Source: Gemmatimonadota bacterium (GTDB taxonomy: Bacteria; Gemmatimonadota; Gemmatimonadetes; Longimicrobiales; Gaopeijiaceae). Taken from it: a DNA stretch of 64,000 nucleotides. This document shows, piece after piece, positions 26,793-36,384 of the stretch. Within the stretch, counting starts at the first letter, position 1. Each line of letters starts with the position of its first letter. The position numbers and the translations under genes were made by a program. The notes under the pieces are model-generated. The model had not been told where the DNA came from, did no database searches, and worked only from the letters and a program-made list of their open reading frames with translations. The stretch covers positions 1 to 64,000 of the forward strand of contig JADFSR010000014.1 in assembly GCA_022560615.1 (NCBI GenBank), given 5' to 3'.

Positions 26793-28235
26793 ATGACGTC
26801 CACCACGGAAGGCGGTGCTCGCAGCGAGCTCCACATGAAGCCAGACGAGATGTTGGCGTTGGCCCAGAGGGCCGCTGAACTCATCGTGGCGCGAATCGAG
26901 AACTTGCCCAATGAGCCGGCATGGAGGGGAGGGTCGCGCTCGGAACTCGAGCGGATCATGCGTGAGGATCCACCGGAAGAGGGACGTCCCGCGGAGGAAG
27001 TCCTCGAGCGCGCTGCGAGGGAGATCCTGCCGGTGGCGGGTCGCGTCGACCATCCGCGCTTCTTCGCCTTCGTTCCCTCGTCTCCGACTTGGCCGGGAGT
27101 GCTCGCGGACTTCATGGCCGCCGGGTACAACATCTTCCAGGGGACGTGGCTCGGAGCGAGTGGACCGAGCCAGCTGGAAGTGGTCGTCCTCGACTGGTTC
27201 CGCGACTGGATCGCCTACCCCGAGACCGCCGGCGGAGTCCTCACCAGCGGAGGGTCCGCGGCCAGTTTGGACGCCTTCGTCGCGGCACGGGAGGATGCGG
27301 GCGCCCCGGAACGCGCCACGGTCTACATGAGCGATCAGAGCCACACTGCGTTGAGCCGTGCCGCGACAATCGTCGGTGTTCGACCTGAGTGCGTGCGGAG
27401 AGTGAAGAGCGACGAGCACTTTCGAATGGACATGGACGATCTCGCCAGCATGATCGACGAGGATCGTGCCGCCGGGTTCAACCCGATCTCGGTGTGCGGA
27501 AACGCGGGGACAATCAACACCGGCGCCGTGGATCCGCTCGACGCGATGGCCGACTACTGCGAAGCCGAGGGCATCTGGTTTCATGTCGATGCCGCATACG
27601 GTGGTTTCGCGGTCCTCACCGAGCATGGGAAGAAACTGCTGAAGGGCATGGAGAGAGCCGACTCGATTGCGATGGATGCACACAAGTGGCTCTTCCAGCC
27701 CTTCGAGGTCGGATGCCTGATGGTGAAGGACGTGCGCAAGCTCGAGGCCGCGTTTTCGGTCCAGCCTGAGTACCTGCAGGACACCCAATGGGGTGCCGAC
27801 CACCCGAACTTCGGGGACCGAGGCCTCCAACTGAGCCGTTCGTTCCGGGCGCTCAAGATTTGGATGTCGATCCAGACCTTTGGCATGGCGGCCTTTCGGC
27901 GAGCCGTGGGTCGCGGCATCGAGTTGGCCGCGCAGGCCGAGGCGTACGTCCGCGAGTCCGTCGTCCTTCAGATCGCGAACCCAGCGTCGTTGGGTATCGT
28001 ATGCTTTCGGGTAAACCCGAGGGGCAGCGACCTCAGCGACGATCGACTCGAGAAGGTCAACGAGGCCGTTCAGGCGCGGGTCATCGAGAGTCAGGTCGCG
28101 ATGATGTCGTCCACGCGCCTGCGCGGCCTCTATTCCCTTCGCCTGTGCATCTTGAACCACACAACCACGTGGGACGACGTGCGCGAGACGCTTCGCTCCA
28201 TCGAGAAGTTCGGACGAGAGGCTCTCTCGGCATGA
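26793..28235 (+). CDS. PLP-dependent amino-acid decarboxylase (aromatic-L-amino-acid type)
   Basis: 480 aa from ATG 26793, with GGAAG upstream. It is a group II PLP decarboxylase: substrate-entry motif FFAFVPSSPTWPGVLADF, LTSGGSAASLDA, the Asp of HVDAAYGG, and K298 in MDAHKWLFQP that binds pyridoxal phosphate. Relatives decarboxylate tryptophan, DOPA, tyrosine or glutamate, so the exact amine product is not clear. Cytoplasmic. The following CPBP protease gene starts inside its stop codon, so they form an operon. Confidence 0.9.
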   Translation: MTSTTEGGARSELHMKPDEMLALAQRAAELIVARIENLPNEPAWRGGSRSELERIMREDPPEEGRPAEEVLERAAREILPVAGRVDHPRFFAFVPSSPTWPGVLADFMAAGYNIFQGTWLGASGPSQLEVVVLDWFRDWIAYPETAGGVLTSGGSAASLDAFVAAREDAGAPERATVYMSDQSHTALSRAATIVGVRPECVRRVKSDEHFRMDMDDLASMIDEDRAAGFNPISVCGNAGTINTGAVDPLDAMADYCEAEGIWFHVDAAYGGFAVLTEHGKKLLKGMERADSIAMDAHKWLFQPFEVGCLMVKDVRKLEAAFSVQPEYLQDTQWGADHPNFGDRGLQLSRSFRALKIWMSIQTFGMAAFRRAVGRGIELAAQAEAYVRESVVLQIANPASLGIVCFRVNPRGSDLSDDRLEKVNEAVQARVIESQVAMMSSTRLRGLYSLRLCILNHTTTWDDVRETLRSIEKFGREALSA

Positions 28236-29032
28236 GTCGACTCAAGGACCTTCCTCCCCGCGTAACGGGCGTGCTGTGGCTTGGGGTGATCATGTTCTGG
28301 GCAGTGCAGCTCTCGCTCTACGTGCTCGCCGGCTTGCCGCTGTCGGATACGATCCTGCTTGCGACTCTGCTCATCGCGATGCCGGCGCTCGCGGTTGCAC
28401 AGGTCCCACTCACGGCGGAGAGGCGGATTGAGCGGTTACCGGCCTACTGGAGCTCGATCGCCACGTTGTGGATCCTCGGCACGATCAGTTGGCTGGTCGG
28501 CACGCGCACCGACGGGCTCGCCGCGATCGGCGTCACGCTTCTCGCTCCGGCGCCATTCACCGCTTGGACGCTCGGTCTCACCGCGGCGGGGTTGGGCGTC
28601 ATCGTAGTATTCCGACAGATCGCCATCGCGCTTCGCCTGCGCGAGAGTCCGCTGCTTCGAGATCTGATTCCGCGGACAGCCGACGAGCGCGGCGTCTTCG
28701 CGATCCTTTCGGTAGCCGCGGGCGTAGGTGAGGAAGTCGCCTATCGCGGCTACGCGATTCCAGTATTGATCCCGGTCGTGGGCTCTGTTGGCGCGCTCTT
28801 GCTCACCTCCGTCGTGTTCGGAGTGCTGCACGTCTATCAAGGGGCGCTCGGAATCCTCCGGACGACCGCGATGGGCGCGACTCTCGCCGGTGGCTTCCTG
28901 CTCTCGGGCTCGCTCCTCCCGGGGATGATCGCGCACACACTCATAGATCTTCTGGCGGGCATCTTCATGGCTGATAAACTGCTGCTACCTCTGACCGGCA
29001 CCGGGGTAGAGAATGAGAACGTACCCCACTAG
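28232..29032 (+). CDS. CPBP-family intramembrane metalloprotease
   Basis: 266 aa from ATG 28232 (ATGA overlap with the decarboxylase). It has about eight hydrophobic helices. The Abi/CPBP signature lies in the last third: GVGEEVAYRGY (EExxxR), VVFGVLHVYQG (FxxxH) and the third motif HTLIDLLAG. Such proteases cleave within membranes and include prenylated-protein endopeptidase Rce1 and bacterial self-immunity proteins. Target unknown. Confidence 0.85.
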   Translation: MSRLKDLPPRVTGVLWLGVIMFWAVQLSLYVLAGLPLSDTILLATLLIAMPALAVAQVPLTAERRIERLPAYWSSIATLWILGTISWLVGTRTDGLAAIGVTLLAPAPFTAWTLGLTAAGLGVIVVFRQIAIALRLRESPLLRDLIPRTADERGVFAILSVAAGVGEEVAYRGYAIPVLIPVVGSVGALLLTSVVFGVLHVYQGALGILRTTAMGATLAGGFLLSGSLLPGMIAHTLIDLLAGIFMADKLLLPLTGTGVENENVPH

Positions 29033-29043
29033 GAAAGCTGAGC

Positions 29044-29457
29044 ATGGAAGTAGATCTCGCACTAATCGCTGACGCCGCGACGATCGATAACTCGGGCAAG
29101 CTCAGCATCCTCGGGATCTTCGATCGGATCGGGACGTCGTCGTTTCCTGCGAGGCATCCTCGTATGGTGCTCGTCCTCCGGTTCATCGCTGCGTTGAACG
29201 AGACCGGCAAACATCGAATCTGGATTACCTTGAGGGATCCCGACGGGAAAGAGGTTGTGGGGGTAGACGGGGAGATGCAGCTAGGTCCGGGACCGGCGGG
29301 TGATGGTGGTGGGATTCGGGTTCCTCACGTGCTGCACTTGGACGGCCTGGTTTTTCCCGTACCGGGCCAGTACGCCTTCGACGTGCGCGTGGACGGGCAG
29401 CATCATGCCTCGCTGCCCCTGACCGTGTATGGACCGGAGTCCTCTGCCATGGCTTGA
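29044..29457 (+). CDS. DUF6941-type beta-sandwich protein
   Basis: 137 aa, start ATG 29044 with AGGAAAGCTGAGC upstream. It begins VDLALIADAATIDNSGKLSI and continues with alternating strands ending in PGQYAFDVRVDGQHHASL. This pattern fits the small all-beta family of unknown function commonly placed under DUF6941. No signal peptide or active-site motif. Third gene of the decarboxylase-CPBP run, 11 bp downstream. Confidence 0.65.
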   Translation: MEVDLALIADAATIDNSGKLSILGIFDRIGTSSFPARHPRMVLVLRFIAALNETGKHRIWITLRDPDGKEVVGVDGEMQLGPGPAGDGGGIRVPHVLHLDGLVFPVPGQYAFDVRVDGQHHASLPLTVYGPESSAMA

Positions 29458-29574
29458 TCTAGATGGGGCGTGAGCGCCATCTCGAACTGCTTGCAGAAAC
29501 ACTCTGGAGTGCCGATATGTAGATATAGGGAGAGGCCGTGCCATGGGGGCGCGGATCACCCTTCGGAGAGCACC

Positions 29575-29997
29575 GTGATCTTGCACTTCTCTTATGAAGA
29601 GCTGATGGCCCTGCGGGCGGGCGCTGACGTTTTCCTGGAAGGGGAGGGCGCGGCGACCGGCCGGGTATTGGCGCCTTCGGAGAGCCGCGCGCGTGTCGAA
29701 GCGCTGCAGCCGCTCCTGCACGGTGACCTGTCGCTGTCGACGCTCGATGAGTTGTGGGGTGTCCAGACGGCGGTGACCGCCATCGTAGAATGCCTCAGAG
29801 CAGAGATGGAATCCCTCATCGTGGTGATGCACGCCGCGGACGAGGGTGCCGTCGCCGCCTACTTCGACTTCGCCCACGCCTTCATCGTCTCGCACCGCAT
29901 CGGCGAGCTGGCGAGTGAGATGACGGCACTCATTGAACTCGTGACGGGGTCTCCCCCGTCGAACGAGACGGCGCGCGACTTCCAGTTCCCGGACTGA
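29575..29997 (+). CDS. Hypothetical helical protein upstream of TPR/sigma genes
   Basis: 140 aa from GTG 29575, chosen because GGAG precedes it and the in-frame sequence further up is non-coding in character. The start reads ILHFSYEELMALRAGAD; the rest is helical and acidic with no Cys or membrane segment. I do not recognise the family. It is 7 bp ahead of the TPR gene, in the same operon as the sigma factor. Confidence 0.6.
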   Translation: MILHFSYEELMALRAGADVFLEGEGAATGRVLAPSESRARVEALQPLLHGDLSLSTLDELWGVQTAVTAIVECLRAEMESLIVVMHAADEGAVAAYFDFAHAFIVSHRIGELASEMTALIELVTGSPPSNETARDFQFPD

Positions 29998-30004
29998 CTT
30001 CAGC

Positions 30005-30322
30005 GTGGCCCCGAACCGCGCGATAGCACTCGAGAAGATGCTCGAGCGCAACCCTGAGGATTCTCGGCTGCGCTTCGGCCTGGCGCTCGAGTACCTGCGC
30101 GCAGGCAGATCCCAGGACGGCGTCCGGGAACTTCGCGCGTACCTCGCCGCTTCAGACGACGAGGGTAACGCCTGGGGCCGCTTGGCAGCGGTGTTGCACG
30201 AGATGGGAGAGCACGAGGAGGCTAAGGACGCCTACCGTCAGGGGATCGACGCTGCTTACGAGCACGGCCACCCGACCATGGCGGAGGAATTCGAGCAGAC
30301 ACTGGCAGGCTTGGACTCGTGA
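30005..30322 (+). CDS. TPR-repeat protein
   Basis: 105 aa from GTG 30005. It consists of about two and a half tetratricopeptide repeats: LERNPEDSRLRFGLALEYLR, WGRLAAVLHEMGEHEEAKDA and a further helix pair. TPRs bind partner proteins. Its stop overlaps the start codon of the sigma factor (GTGA at 30319), so it is probably made in step with it. Confidence 0.8.
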   Translation: MAPNRAIALEKMLERNPEDSRLRFGLALEYLRAGRSQDGVRELRAYLAASDDEGNAWGRLAAVLHEMGEHEEAKDAYRQGIDAAYEHGHPTMAEEFEQTLAGLDS

Positions 30323-30921
30323 TCGAGCCGAAAGAACTGACTGATTCGTCTGCGGACTTCGAGGCGGAGGCGCTCCCGCATTTGGATGCGGTGTATCGCT
30401 TCGCTCTGAGACTCTCCGGCGCGCCGGACCAGGCGGAGGATCTGGTCCAGGAGACGTTTTTACGGGCGTACAAGGCCTGGGGGCAGTACACCCGGGGCAC
30501 CGCGGCCAAGAGCTGGTTGTTCACGATCTGCCGCAACGTGTTCCTCCGAGGGCGAGAGCGGCGCCAGCGACACGACGAGATCGTGACGGAGAACGTGGGG
30601 CGGGATGGTCCGGGGCCGAACCCGGTGAATCCGGTGTGGGTCTCGGTCCTAGGAGTGGACCCCGAGGGTGACTTCTTCGAGTCGATCGTGGACGAGCGCA
30701 TCATCCAAGCGATCGACGATCTGCCCGAGGAGTACCGAACGGCGGTCGTGCTCTCCGATTTGGAGGGGCTTCCGTATGCAGATATCGCCGAATTGATGGA
30801 GGTTCCCGTGGGGACGGTGAAGAGCCGACTCTTCCGGGGGCGCAGACAGCTTCAGAAGGTATTGTATGACCATGCGGTCGAGATGGGATACATCGCGGCG
30901 CGCGCTGGAACGGATGAATAG
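30319..30921 (+). CDS. ECF RNA polymerase sigma factor
   Basis: 200 aa from GTG 30319. Region 2: HLDAVYRFALRLSGAPDQAE, then DLVQETFLRAYKAW and the WLFTICRNVFL segment for promoter melting. Region 4: IDDLPEEYRTAVVLSDLEGL, YADIAELMEVPVGTVKSRLF (helix-turn-helix reading the -35). A linker of about 50 residues between the regions is longer than in minimal ECF factors. It is followed 5 bp later by a zinc-finger anti-sigma gene, giving a typical sigma/anti-sigma pair. Confidence 0.93.
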   Translation: MIEPKELTDSSADFEAEALPHLDAVYRFALRLSGAPDQAEDLVQETFLRAYKAWGQYTRGTAAKSWLFTICRNVFLRGRERRQRHDEIVTENVGRDGPGPNPVNPVWVSVLGVDPEGDFFESIVDERIIQAIDDLPEEYRTAVVLSDLEGLPYADIAELMEVPVGTVKSRLFRGRRQLQKVLYDHAVEMGYIAARAGTDE

Positions 30922-30926
30922 CATCG

Positions 30927-31232
30927 ATGTCATTCTTGGATAAACTCAGGTCGCTTTTCGTGGACACGCCTCAGGACGGTGGCGGTTCGGCGACGCCTAT
31001 GATCCCTTGTGAAGAGGCGCTCAGCGTCGTTCACGACTTCTTGGACGGTGAGTTGCCGGGCGTGTCACACGAGCAGGTGAAGGCACACTTCGACGCTTGT
31101 CAGCGTTGCTATCCACACCTCCGTCTAGAAGAGCTGTTTCGGGAGGCGATCCGTCGCGCGGGGACCGAGGAGCGGGCTCCCGCCGGGCTCAAAGTGAAGC
31201 TGATGGAACTTCTTGCGGAGGCCGACGCCTAG
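30927..31232 (+). CDS. Zinc-finger anti-sigma factor (zf-HC2)
   Basis: 101 aa from ATG 30927. The core motif VVHDFLDGELP plus HFDACQRC (Hx3CxxC with an earlier Cys in IPCEEA) is the zf-HC2 anti-sigma domain. No membrane segment follows, so it is a soluble anti-sigma factor that binds the adjacent ECF sigma and may respond to oxidation of the zinc Cys residues, as known for ZAS proteins. Confidence 0.85.
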   Translation: MSFLDKLRSLFVDTPQDGGGSATPMIPCEEALSVVHDFLDGELPGVSHEQVKAHFDACQRCYPHLRLEELFREAIRRAGTEERAPAGLKVKLMELLAEADA

Positions 31233-31300
31233 CACCACGGGGTGCTACTCCCACCTCGGACCCACGCCGCTTGCGGCCCCCCCGGGAAGATGAGAACCTT

Positions 31301-31329
31301 GGGGCCGCGGAGCGGCCCCTCCCCGTTTT
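31301..31329 (+). terminator. Rho-independent terminator after the sigma/anti-sigma operon
   Basis: An 8-bp perfect stem GGGGCCGC (31301-31308) / GCGGCCCC (31312-31319) with loop GGA, then TCCCCGTTTT. It lies between the anti-sigma stop and the gyrA start. Confidence 0.75.
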
Positions 31330-31359
31330 CAAGGGGCCTCCTATTGCCCCGGAGACGGA

Positions 31360-33894
31360 ATGGCCACGGCCTCCAAACGGGAACGGATTGTTCCCCGCCT
31401 CCTCGAAGAGGAGATGCGGGAGTCGTTTCTCGACTACTCGATGAGCGTGATCGTGCAGCGGGCTCTTCCCGACGTACGGGACGGGCTCAAGCCGGTGCAC
31501 CGCCGGATCCTGTACGCCATGTACGAGCTCGGATTGAACCCGGACCGACCGTACAAGAAGTGCGCGACCGTCGTCGGCGACGTGCTCGGCAAGTATCACC
31601 CGCACGGAGACTCCGGCGTCTATGACGCGCTCGTGCGCATGGTGCAGGAGTTCTCGCTGCGCATGCCCTTGCTGGACGGACAGGGCAACTTCGGGTCAAT
31701 CGACGGAGATTCGGCCGCAGCGTACCGCTATACCGAGGCTCGACTGAAGGCGCTCGCGGTCGAACTTCTCGACGACATCCACAAGGAAACGGTCGACTTC
31801 CAGCCCAACTTCGACAATCAGCTCCGAGAGCCGGTCGTGCTGCCCGCGCGCTTTCCTAACTTGCTGGTCAACGGCTCCTCGGGCATCGCTGTCGGCATGA
31901 GCACGAACGTGCCGCCGCACAGCCTTCGGGAAGTCGCGGCGGCTGTTCGGCAGCTCGTCGTAGACCCTGGCTGCTCCATCGACGACCTCATGCGACACAT
32001 GCCGGGACCGGATTTTCCCACGGGCGGGTTCATCGTAGGGACCGAGGGCATCAGAAAATTATACCGGGAGGGCCGCGGGAGGGTGATCATGCGAGGCCGC
32101 GCCGTGAAGGAGTCGCGCCGCGGCGGAAAGGAACAGCTCGTCGTCACCGAGCTGCCGTACACGGTCTCGAAGACCAAGATCATCGGGCAGATCGCGAAGC
32201 TGGCGAAGGCTGGGCGGGCCGAGGACATCTCGGATATCCGCGACGAGAGCGACCGCGACGGAATCCGTCTCGTGATCGAGCTCAAACGCGGCGCCGATGC
32301 CGCGACCGTGCTGCAGATGCTGCAGAAGCGTACCAGCCTTCAGACCACGTTCGGCGCTCATCTGCTGGCGCTCGACAAGGGACAACCGAAGGAGTTCGAC
32401 CTCAAGCAGATGCTCGAGCGCTTCCGCGACCACCGCCTCGAAGTCATCCAGCGGCGCTCGAGACATGAGCTCGAGAGGTCCGAAGCGGAGCGCCATATCG
32501 TAGAGGGGCTGCTCGCGGCGCTCGAGCACATCGAAGAGGTCATCAAGATCATTCGCGGTTCGACGAACCGTGCACAGGCCTCGGAGAAGCTCCAGGATCG
32601 CTTCGGGATGAGCGACGTTCAGGCCGATGCCATCCTCAACATGCGGCTCGCCAAGCTGACGGCGCTTGAGCAGTCCCAGCTCAAGAATCGGATCGAAGAG
32701 CTCGAGGCGACGATCGAGGAACTGAAGGAGCTCCTTGGCTCTGAGGAGCTTCAGCTCCAGGTCATGCTCGACGAGTTGGCCGAGGTCGTGAAGAAGTTCG
32801 GCGATGCGCGGCGCACGGTGATTCTCGACGACAAGGACCAAGGGGTCGAGACCGCGTCTGTCGAACAGCAGCTCGCGGACGAGGACGTCGTGGTCACGCT
32901 CTCGCACAAAGGCTTCGTGAAGCGAATCCCGATGCACCTCTACCGCCGTCGTGAGGGCTCCGGCAAGTCGCTCGCGGGCATGGAGCGGTACGAGGACGAC
33001 TATCTCGAACAGATCTTCGTCGCGCGTACTCAAGGTTGGGTCCTCACGTTCACCGCGGGTGGCCATTGCCACTTCCTGCCTGTGGCGGACGTGCCGGAGA
33101 GCGCGCGAGCGTCGAGAGGCCAGTCGGTCTACTCGCTGCTCGAAGGCGCGGACCGAAAAGACCGCATCGTGTCGATGATTCCGGTGGACGATCTCAGCGT
33201 TCCGGATCGCTTCCTGGTCTTCCTCTCCCGACAGGGAGTCGTGAAGCGAACCCCGGTCTCGGAGTTCGCCAACGCACGGGCTGGGGGCGTTAAGGCTGCA
33301 GGGGTGAAGACCGGGGACGTCATCCTCGATGTCGCTCTGTCAGATGGGACTGCGGAGGTCCTGCTGCTCTCCCGGTCAGGGAGGGCGATCCGATTCCCCG
33401 AGGACGAGATCACCGTCGTCGGCCGCAGCGCACAAGGCGTGAAAGGCATGACCCTCAAGGACGATGAGGTCGTGGGCATGTTGATGATTCGCCGCGACAG
33501 CACCGTGCTCACCGTGAGCGAAGACGGCTCGGGCAAGCGCATGCCGGTGTCCGACTTCCCGCTTCAAAAGCGTGGCGGCCTCGGCACCCTCGCGGTCTCG
33601 CGTGGAGCAGACGTTTCGCCGCTCGTGTGCGCGCTCGAGGTGCTGGAGGCGGACGAGGTCATGATCGTCACGGCGAGCGGGCAGGTGACGCGGGCCGCGG
33701 CGAACTCGGTGCCCCTTCAGGGCCGGCGGATGCAGGGCCGGAGCATGACGCGGATCGAAGCGGGAGACCGAGTCGTCGAGGTCACTCGCGCACGGGGGCG
33801 CGGCGGAGCGCCGGCGCGCGACGAAGTTCCTATCGATGCAGATGGACAGCTCGAGCTCCTCGGATCAGGACCGCCGGACCTACTCGAATCATGA
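31360..33894 (+). CDS. gyrA: DNA gyrase subunit A
   Basis: 844 aa. Breakage-reunion domain: [13 protein letters not shown], quinolone region [17 protein letters not shown] (Ser85 and Asp89 at the classic positions), catalytic Tyr124 in [10 protein letters not shown], and the long coiled coil around residues 355-460. The C-terminal half has six beta-pinwheel blades, with a GyrA-box-like QKRGGLG around residue 735. That box, needed for wrapping DNA and introducing negative supercoils, favours GyrA over ParC. gyrB is not in the window. Start ATG 31360 follows GGAGACGGA. Confidence 0.93.
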   Translation: MATASKRERIVPRLLEEEMRESFLDYSMSVIVQRALPDVRDGLKPVHRRILYAMYELGLNPDRPYKKCATVVGDVLGKYHPHGDSGVYDALVRMVQEFSLRMPLLDGQGNFGSIDGDSAAAYRYTEARLKALAVELLDDIHKETVDFQPNFDNQLREPVVLPARFPNLLVNGSSGIAVGMSTNVPPHSLREVAAAVRQLVVDPGCSIDDLMRHMPGPDFPTGGFIVGTEGIRKLYREGRGRVIMRGRAVKESRRGGKEQLVVTELPYTVSKTKIIGQIAKLAKAGRAEDISDIRDESDRDGIRLVIELKRGADAATVLQMLQKRTSLQTTFGAHLLALDKGQPKEFDLKQMLERFRDHRLEVIQRRSRHELERSEAERHIVEGLLAALEHIEEVIKIIRGSTNRAQASEKLQDRFGMSDVQADAILNMRLAKLTALEQSQLKNRIEELEATIEELKELLGSEELQLQVMLDELAEVVKKFGDARRTVILDDKDQGVETASVEQQLADEDVVVTLSHKGFVKRIPMHLYRRREGSGKSLAGMERYEDDYLEQIFVARTQGWVLTFTAGGHCHFLPVADVPESARASRGQSVYSLLEGADRKDRIVSMIPVDDLSVPDRFLVFLSRQGVVKRTPVSEFANARAGGVKAAGVKTGDVILDVALSDGTAEVLLLSRSGRAIRFPEDEITVVGRSAQGVKGMTLKDDEVVGMLMIRRDSTVLTVSEDGSGKRMPVSDFPLQKRGGLGTLAVSRGADVSPLVCALEVLEADEVMIVTASGQVTRAAANSVPLQGRRMQGRSMTRIEAGDRVVEVTRARGRGGAPARDEVPIDADGQLELLGSGPPDLLES

Positions 33895-33968
33895 CCGGCA
33901 CATGGCTGCCCAGGCCGGGTAGGCTGGCCGGCGGAATCGCACATCTCTGAGACGAGAAGGGAGAGTTG

Positions 33969-35111
33969 ATGAAGTTCTTGGTGCTTGGTGGGGGCGCGCA
34001 GGGCTCCGCATGCGCGTTCGATCTAGTGCGTCGGGAAGGGGTGGAGCACGTCATTCTCGCGGACGCGGACGCAAGCGGCCCCAAGGACTTTCTGATGCCG
34101 TTTGTGGGGGGGAAGCTCGAGCTACGTGTCTTGGACGCGAGGGACGCCGACCAGGTGCGCAGCGCGATGGACGATGTCGACGCCGTCGCGTGTGCGCTGC
34201 CGTACTACTTCAATCTGGATATGACGCGGCTCGCGATCGACGTGGGCGCGCACTTCTGTGACCTCGGCGGCAACACCGAGATCGTCGACCAGCAGAAGAA
34301 GCTAGCGGACCTCGCCAAGCGAGCGGGCGTGTGCGCCGTGGCTGACTGCGGTTTGGCACCGGGTATGGTGAACGTTCTCGCCCAGGGCGGAATCGACGTG
34401 ATGGACGAGACCGAGTCGGTTGAGATTTTCGTGGGTGGCCTACCTCAGAATCCCAAGCCGCCACTCAACTACCAGGTCGTCTATTCGATGGAGGGGGTGC
34501 TCGACTACTACACGACGCCCGTGCTCGTGCTCGAGAACGGCCAGGTGGTCGAGAAGGAGCCTCTCACCGGAACGGAGACCGTGACGTTCGAGGCCCTGGG
34601 GGAGCTCGAGGCGTTCTTCACAGCGGGGGGAATCTCGCGCATGCCGTACCGCTATCAGGGCCAGGTCACGTCGATGTCGTACAAGACGCTTCGCTACCCA
34701 GGACACGCGGCGCTCATGAAGGCGATGCGGGACCTTGGGCTCATGGACCTCGAGCCCCGCCAGGTGAGCGGCGTATCGGTCGTGCCGAGGGAAGTCTTCA
34801 TCGACATTTTGGGGGAGCAGCTCCGCAACCCGGAAGGCGACGACCTGGTCGCCATGCGGGTCATCGTGAAGGGCACGAAGGGTGGCGTACCCAAGACCGT
34901 CACATACGAGCTGGTCGACTACCACGATGAGGATAACGGCATCACCGCGATGATGCGCACGACCGGTTACTCCTTGGCCGCCACCGCGTATCTGCAGGCC
35001 TCCGGCGTCATAGACCCGGGGGTGCATACGTGCTCTGAGTGCGTGCCCGTCGATGACTACGTCGCGGACCTGCGGGGACGCGGAGTGATGATCGAGCGCG
35101 CGGAGAGTTAG
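33969..35111 (+). CDS. Saccharopine dehydrogenase-family oxidoreductase
   Basis: 380 aa from ATG 33969 (AAGGGAGAG upstream; TTG 33966 also in frame). N-terminal Rossmann fold with FLVLGGGAQGSACAFDLVRR binding NAD(P). Residues ALPYYFNLDMTRLAI and HFCDLGGNTEIVDQQ match the saccharopine/lysine-6-dehydrogenase fold, and the C-terminal half is the saccharopine-dehydrogenase C domain. It probably acts on an amino-acid-derived substrate such as lysine or a carboxynorspermidine-like imine; the exact reaction is not deducible. Confidence 0.85.
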   Translation: MKFLVLGGGAQGSACAFDLVRREGVEHVILADADASGPKDFLMPFVGGKLELRVLDARDADQVRSAMDDVDAVACALPYYFNLDMTRLAIDVGAHFCDLGGNTEIVDQQKKLADLAKRAGVCAVADCGLAPGMVNVLAQGGIDVMDETESVEIFVGGLPQNPKPPLNYQVVYSMEGVLDYYTTPVLVLENGQVVEKEPLTGTETVTFEALGELEAFFTAGGISRMPYRYQGQVTSMSYKTLRYPGHAALMKAMRDLGLMDLEPRQVSGVSVVPREVFIDILGEQLRNPEGDDLVAMRVIVKGTKGGVPKTVTYELVDYHDEDNGITAMMRTTGYSLAATAYLQASGVIDPGVHTCSECVPVDDYVADLRGRGVMIERAES

Positions 35112-35152
35112 CCGATCGGCCTCTTGTGTGGTTCCCGCACCGGGACATCGCG

Positions 35153-35269
35153 ATGAGTCCACGCCCCCTTGGATACGCCACGCTCGCCGTCTTGCAGGCG
35201 CTCTCCGACGGTTATCAGTACGGATTCGACGTGATCGACCACACAGGGCTACCTACCTACCTTAACTAG
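35153..35269 (+). pseudogene. PadR regulator, 5' half (interrupted gene)
   Basis: ATG 35153 begins PRPLGYATLAVLQALSDGYQ, then YGFDVIDHTGLP, the first half of a PadR winged helix. It is cut after codon 33 and ends in foreign sequence with a stop at 35267. The matching second half is at 40546-40770. At the break both halves carry CTACCTA (35249-35255 and 40546-40552); joining them there restores the frame through GLPSGTVYPALS. Confidence 0.8.
35249..35255. repeat. Left copy of 7-bp direct repeat flanking the insert
   Basis: CTACCTA, identical to 40546-40552. It marks the left boundary of about 5.29 kb of sequence lying inside padR. Local sequence is also CCTACCTACC-like, so slippage is possible. 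No terminal inverted repeats were seen at the ends. Confidence 0.6.
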
Positions 35270-35280
35270 TCGACGTCGCC

Positions 35281-35754
35281 GTGGACGCTGTCCTGCGCGG
35301 GCGCGTCGACGCCGCCATGTCGCTCGTCGACCGACTGATGGAGAGGGCCGGCGTGCAGCCGATCGTCGACGCCGACCCCGCCATGCGCCACAACGGTCAA
35401 CTGATGCTCGGCGGTGTGCCCGAGTATCAAGTCGGCCTGTGCTCCGATCAGACGGCGGCCCTGGCGTCCGTCATGCGGGAGGTGGGCCGTCGCTTCGGCT
35501 TCGACGTGCGCGTCATCCACGGCCGAAACATCGGCGGCGGCGGCCACAACTTCATGACCGTCCGGCTCGCGAACGGCACCCGCTACCTGATGGACCCGTC
35601 CCGGCACGGCCAGGACGCCCAGAGCGCTCCCTGGTCCGCCTTGGAGAACATCGACTTCTCGACCTTCGACTCGCGCTGGTGGCCCAACCGCGAAATCAAC
35701 CGCTGGGGCGAACCGGTCAGCCACCCGATCACACTCCGCGGTCGAATCGGGTAG
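35281..35754 (+). CDS. Transglutaminase-like cysteine protein, probably 5'-truncated
   Basis: 157 aa from GTG 35281; the frame is open back to a stop at the junction (35263), so the true start may have been lost. A Cys-His-Asp set is visible in order: LCSDQTAALASVMREVG, GGGGHNFMTVRL and YLMDPSRHG. This spacing is that of the transglutaminase/arylamine-acetyltransferase papain-like core. The exact activity (peptidase, amidase or transferase) is unknown. It is the first gene inside the padR insert. Confidence 0.55.
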   Translation: MDAVLRGRVDAAMSLVDRLMERAGVQPIVDADPAMRHNGQLMLGGVPEYQVGLCSDQTAALASVMREVGRRFGFDVRVIHGRNIGGGGHNFMTVRLANGTRYLMDPSRHGQDAQSAPWSALENIDFSTFDSRWWPNREINRWGEPVSHPITLRGRIG

Positions 35755-35823
35755 GGCGTAGCGGCGGCGGCCTGTAGGTCCGTCCCCTTAGGCAGTGTCC
35801 ACCGTTTCCGGTTTCGTGCCCGT

Positions 35824-36075
35824 ATAGGGTTCACCGTGGGTCGGCTCACCGCTACAACCCTCCCACACCACCGGACTTACGGTTCCGTATCCGGCGGTTC
35901 ACGAGGAGCGCGCAAGTCTCCATTGCTCTTGCAAAAGGCTCACGAGGCCCATCTGGCTCAACAGTGTGGTCGGTACGGCCTGGTTCATGTTTCTCGAGCC
36001 CGCGTTCCACCGCTTGGCTTTCGCCGCACGGTTATATCGCCCGCCATACGGCGGGCCGCGCCATGCCTGGCGCAC
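35824..36075 (-). mobile_element. Miniature group II intron remnant
   Basis: Read on the minus strand, GTGCGCCAGGCATGGCGC at 36075 is a group II intron 5' end (GUGYG consensus). At 35900-35865 lies a domain V hairpin: CCGCCGGA pairs with TCCGGTGG (one G-U), with an inner TACGG/CCGTA stem and AG bulge. A domain VI-like stem (GGGTT/AACCC) ends at 35824 in CCCTAT. The total of about 250 nt lacks most of domains I-IV and any reverse transcriptase. Its first 68 nt, apart from one substitution, match the 50166 copy. Confidence 0.65.
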
Positions 36076-36384
36076 ATCGGGAGAGCGATTCGCGGGGCGA
36101 CCCGCTCGCTGGCAATCACCGAGACCAAGTCTCGAATGAGGCGCCTGCTTTCAGGACTGCGCCGGCTTCGCCCCGGGGTGCGCTTCGGCGTCCGCCTCAG
36201 CCCCCCTCTGACGCGGAGCGCCGAGCTGTGCAGGCGGTACGCACCCCGCCGTGGTCTGGCCGGGGTGCTCGGCCGCACTCGGGGAGGCGAAACCGTCGGA
36301 CAAGCAGCCATGCGCGAAGCCGAGCGCGGGCGCGTTAGCGAAGGCCTTCCGCACCCAGGGAGGCGCCGGCCGAGGTGCCGTCAA

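Noticed and set aside
26775-28160. Very long minus-strand frame opposite the PLP decarboxylase
   Set aside because: It is antisense to a gene with clear catalytic motifs; only the part beyond the decarboxylase start (26460-26774) looks like protein.
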